DNA of 35,606 nucleotides from Deltaproteobacteria bacterium (lineage in GTDB: Bacteria > Desulfobacterota > Desulfobacteria > Desulfobacterales > ETH-SRB1), in contig JAJSZP010000007.1 of assembly GCA_030262775.1 (NCBI GenBank), positions 1 to 35,606 of the forward strand, written 5' to 3'. Below the pieces are notes generated by a model. It saw only the letters and a list, made by a program, of their open reading frames with translations, ran no database searches and was not told the DNA's origin. Position 1 is the first letter of the stretch, and every line of letters begins with the position of its first letter. Of this stretch, positions 34,088 through 35,606 are shown one piece after another. Made by a program: the position numbers and the translations under genes.

Positions 34088-34990
34088 TTACACTTTTTGT
34101 GCTGTGACTCGTCCGAGAATGCCGGCCGGTCTAAATATAAGAATCAGCACAAGTAATCCAAAAGCAAAAACATCTTCATAATCACTTGAAACGTAACCTG
34201 TTGCAAAACTTTCTGTCAGCCCGAGAACAAGTGCGCCTAAAACAGCGCCTGGGATACTGCCTATTCCGCCAAGCACGGCAGCAGTAAATGCTTTTATTCC
34301 CGCGATAAAACCAATATAAAAATTTATCTGACCAACATGGGAGGCAATCAGGACTCCGCCCAGTGCGGCTAATGCTGAACCGATAACAAATGTTATAGAA
34401 ATTACACGGTTAACATTTATCCCAACAAGCATAGCCATATTCCTGTCCTGAGCTGTTGCGCGCATAGCCTTTCCTGTCCTGGTAAATTTGATCAGAAAAG
34501 TCAGTAAAATCATAGCTGTCGAGGTAGTAATCAGAATGACTATCTCCGGTGAACTGATAATATGACTGTATGGCTTTATAAATTCAAATTCAGGAATAAG
34601 GTTCGGGAAGGGAAGAAAATCAGATGTTTGTGCCAACAGCACGTAATTTTGAAGAAAAATTGACATGCCGATAGCGCTGATAAGGGGTGAAAGACGCGAA
34701 GCATGGCGAAGTGGCTTGTAAGCTATCTTTTCAACGGTATAACCATAAGCCGAAGAATATATCACTGCCGCTAAAGACGCCAGCACCATTACTGCAATCT
34801 CGTTAAAACCCAGCAGGGTCAGAACACTTGCAAAAATAAGGGCGGTAAATGCCCCTATCATATAAATTTCACCATGGGCAAAATTGATCAACTCAATAAT
34901 ACCGTATACCATGGTATAGCCCAAGGCAATAAGGGCATATATGCTCCCTCGAGTCAGCCCTCCAAGAACAAGTTCAAGAAAATATTCCAT
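34088..34990 (-). CDS. livH: Branched-chain amino acid ABC transporter permease LivH
   Basis: A 300-residue inner-membrane permease of the LivH family with about eight hydrophobic segments. It starts LVLGGLTRGSIYALIALGYT and continues with GIIELINFAHGEIYMIGAF. AVLGGIGSIPGAVLGALVLG is the EAA-like cytoplasmic loop region contacting the ATPase, and LILIFRPAGILGR is the typical end. In the family it works with LivM, LivG, LivF and a binding protein LivJ to import Leu, Ile, Val or related compounds. Unusually, none of these partners is adjacent: the M16 gene follows on the same strand, and 600 bases upstream hold no livJ. No clear ribosome site precedes the ATG. Confidence 0.93.
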   Translation of the reverse strand: MEYFLELVLGGLTRGSIYALIALGYTMVYGIIELINFAHGEIYMIGAFTALIFASVLTLLGFNEIAVMVLASLAAVIYSSAYGYTVEKIAYKPLRHASRLSPLISAIGMSIFLQNYVLLAQTSDFLPFPNLIPEFEFIKPYSHIISSPEIVILITTSTAMILLTFLIKFTRTGKAMRATAQDRNMAMLVGINVNRVISITFVIGSALAALGGVLIASHVGQINFYIGFIAGIKAFTAAVLGGIGSIPGAVLGALVLGLTESFATGYVSSDYEDVFAFGLLVLILIFRPAGILGRVTAQKV

Positions 34991-35107
34991 TTAGACAAAT
35001 TTACTTCGTAACGATTTAGGGTTCACGGTTCACAGTTTTATGTTTATCAACCGTTAACTGTTACCTTGCTTCTATAAAATTGGAGTTAATACTATTTCAA
35101 TTCAACA

Positions 35108-35220
35108 GGCTACCAGCGTAAGGCGGGACAGACTGTTTTATCTCCCGCAAGGTGCTATGCGAAAGCGCCGACTATCTGACTGCAGCATACATTTTCCAGG
35201 TAGAAGACCCGGGCTGAGCC
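35108..35220 (+). ncRNA. Candidate structured RNA: closing stem with three hairpins
   Basis: A 113-base GC-rich block in AT-rich intergenic DNA folds by eye into a four-way junction. Closing stem: GGCT (35108-35111) with AGCC (35217-35220), 2-nt bulge, then CAGC (35114-35117) with GCTG (35213-35216). Hairpin 1: GCGGGA (35123-35128) with TCCCGC (35143-35148). Hairpin 2: GGTGCT (35151-35156) with AGCGCC (35164-35169), one G-U. Hairpin 3: CTATCTG (35172-35178) with CAGGTAG (35197-35203), one G-U. The G-U pairs would be A-C mismatches on the minus strand, so plus is favoured. No known riboswitch, tRNA, SRP, 6S or RNase P signature was recognised. Covariation is untested. Confidence 0.45.
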
Positions 35221-35292
35221 ATTATTCTATAGTAGACATTAGAAAAATTCTGCTGAAAAGTCAATGCATATGCTATAGCAAAAAATCTTGAA

Positions 35293-35601
35293 ATGTCGGC
35301 CTTGAAAAATAAAGGAGGCCTTGTTATACTTTTTTATGAAATAACTAAGGTCGAAAAAAGAGGCGAATTTCTAACTTTTTGTTACATTACTATACTTTTA
35401 TCCGACAAATATAACTTATACCTCAATGTCATTAACTTAACGAATAGGTTTTTAGCAGTCAATGTCATTAACTTAACGAATAGGTTTATAGCAGCAGTAG
35501 AAGCATCTCCGGTGGACTTTGTGATTTCGAGGAAATTTTCTACCCGGCCTTATTGGCTCAATGGTTTTGATAAAGATTTCATGAAGCTGAGATATCAATA
35601 G
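35293..35601 (+). CDS. Doubtful 102-residue ORF containing an internal duplication
   Basis: An ATG-started frame that ends at TAG 35599-35601. It has no convincing ribosome site and no recognised domain. Residues around 45-68 contain the duplicated block VINLTNRFLAVN / VINLTNRFIAAV, produced by a 36-bp tandem duplication that keeps the frame. The part after it (SPVDFVISRKFSTRPYWLNG) has normal protein-like composition. It lies 72 bases after the candidate structured RNA on the same strand. It could be a relic of a longer gene or simply noncoding DNA. Confidence 0.25.
   Translation: MSALKNKGGLVILFYEITKVEKRGEFLTFCYITILLSDKYNLYLNVINLTNRFLAVNVINLTNRFIAAVEASPVDFVISRKFSTRPYWLNGFDKDFMKLRYQ
35423..35494 (+). 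repeat. Tandem duplication, two 36-bp units
   Basis: Units 35423-35458 and 35459-35494 begin TCAATGTCATTAACTTAACG and end TAGCAG; they differ at a single base (T or A in GGTTT-TAGCAG). The units abut without spacer. The unit length is a multiple of three, so the surrounding frame is preserved. Confidence 0.95.
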
Positions 35602-35606
35602 GATCG

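Noticed and set aside
35423-35494. Short CRISPR array (two 36-bp repeats)
   Set aside because: The two units abut with no spacer, no third unit exists and no cas gene is present.

Overview
The window looks like a chromosomal segment of a strictly anaerobic Gram-negative bacterium, most likely a sulfate-reducing deltaproteobacterium of the Desulfobacterales type. That assignment is inferred from gene content, base composition and repeat style; no rRNA or marker was compared. Supporting points are a B12-dependent (class II) ribonucleotide reductase, a radical SAM enzyme, an outer-membrane-type murein transglycosylase lipoprotein, a MacA-type periplasmic adaptor, AT-rich intergenic DNA and many short palindromic or terminal-inverted-repeat elements. 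No rRNA, tRNA or CRISPR array was seen.

Layout. 1-8113, plus strand: the end of ftsK, a family 2 glycosyltransferase, rsmD, coaD and nrdJ, then a decayed AAA/DUF4143-type ATPase and a lipoprotein transglycosylase with three LysM domains that ends in a hairpin terminator. 8233-13566, minus strand: trpEG behind a recognisable attenuator (28-residue leader peptide with three tandem Trp codons and two T-tailed hairpins), then alr, a VUT-family membrane protein and a YggS-type PLP protein. 13567-17651 is an accessory patch. It holds a 156-bp MITE-like element with 5-bp target duplication, a small gene coupled to a radical SAM gene, a small membrane protein, dispersed repeats, a PilX-like protein and a second MITE-like element. 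17652-21528, minus: uvrA and pdxA. 21529-23648: a 770-bp AT-rich gap and a diverged DnaA. 23824-26241: a GlcD-type FAD oxidase, a small Cys-rich protein and an inositol-monophosphatase. 26427-30773, minus: a MacA/ATPase/two-permease exporter operon. 30801-31034: a palindromic repeat split by a 143-bp MITE-like element with 8-bp target duplication. 31042-34990, minus: a large M16 metallopeptidase and a lone livH. 34991-35606: a candidate structured RNA and a doubtful ORF carrying a 36-bp tandem duplication.

Most genes are housekeeping (cell division, rRNA modification, CoA, deoxynucleotides, Trp, D-Ala, PLP, DNA repair). The unusual content is mostly between genes: three short inverted-repeat elements with target-site duplications, two of them nested inside other palindromes; repeats that encode the ends of rsmD and suhB; and a possible cloverleaf-like RNA at 35108-35220. 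Among proteins, the DnaA with altered ATP- and DNA-binding motifs and the radical SAM gene with its coupled small ORF deserve most attention. All family assignments come from motif reading without database search.
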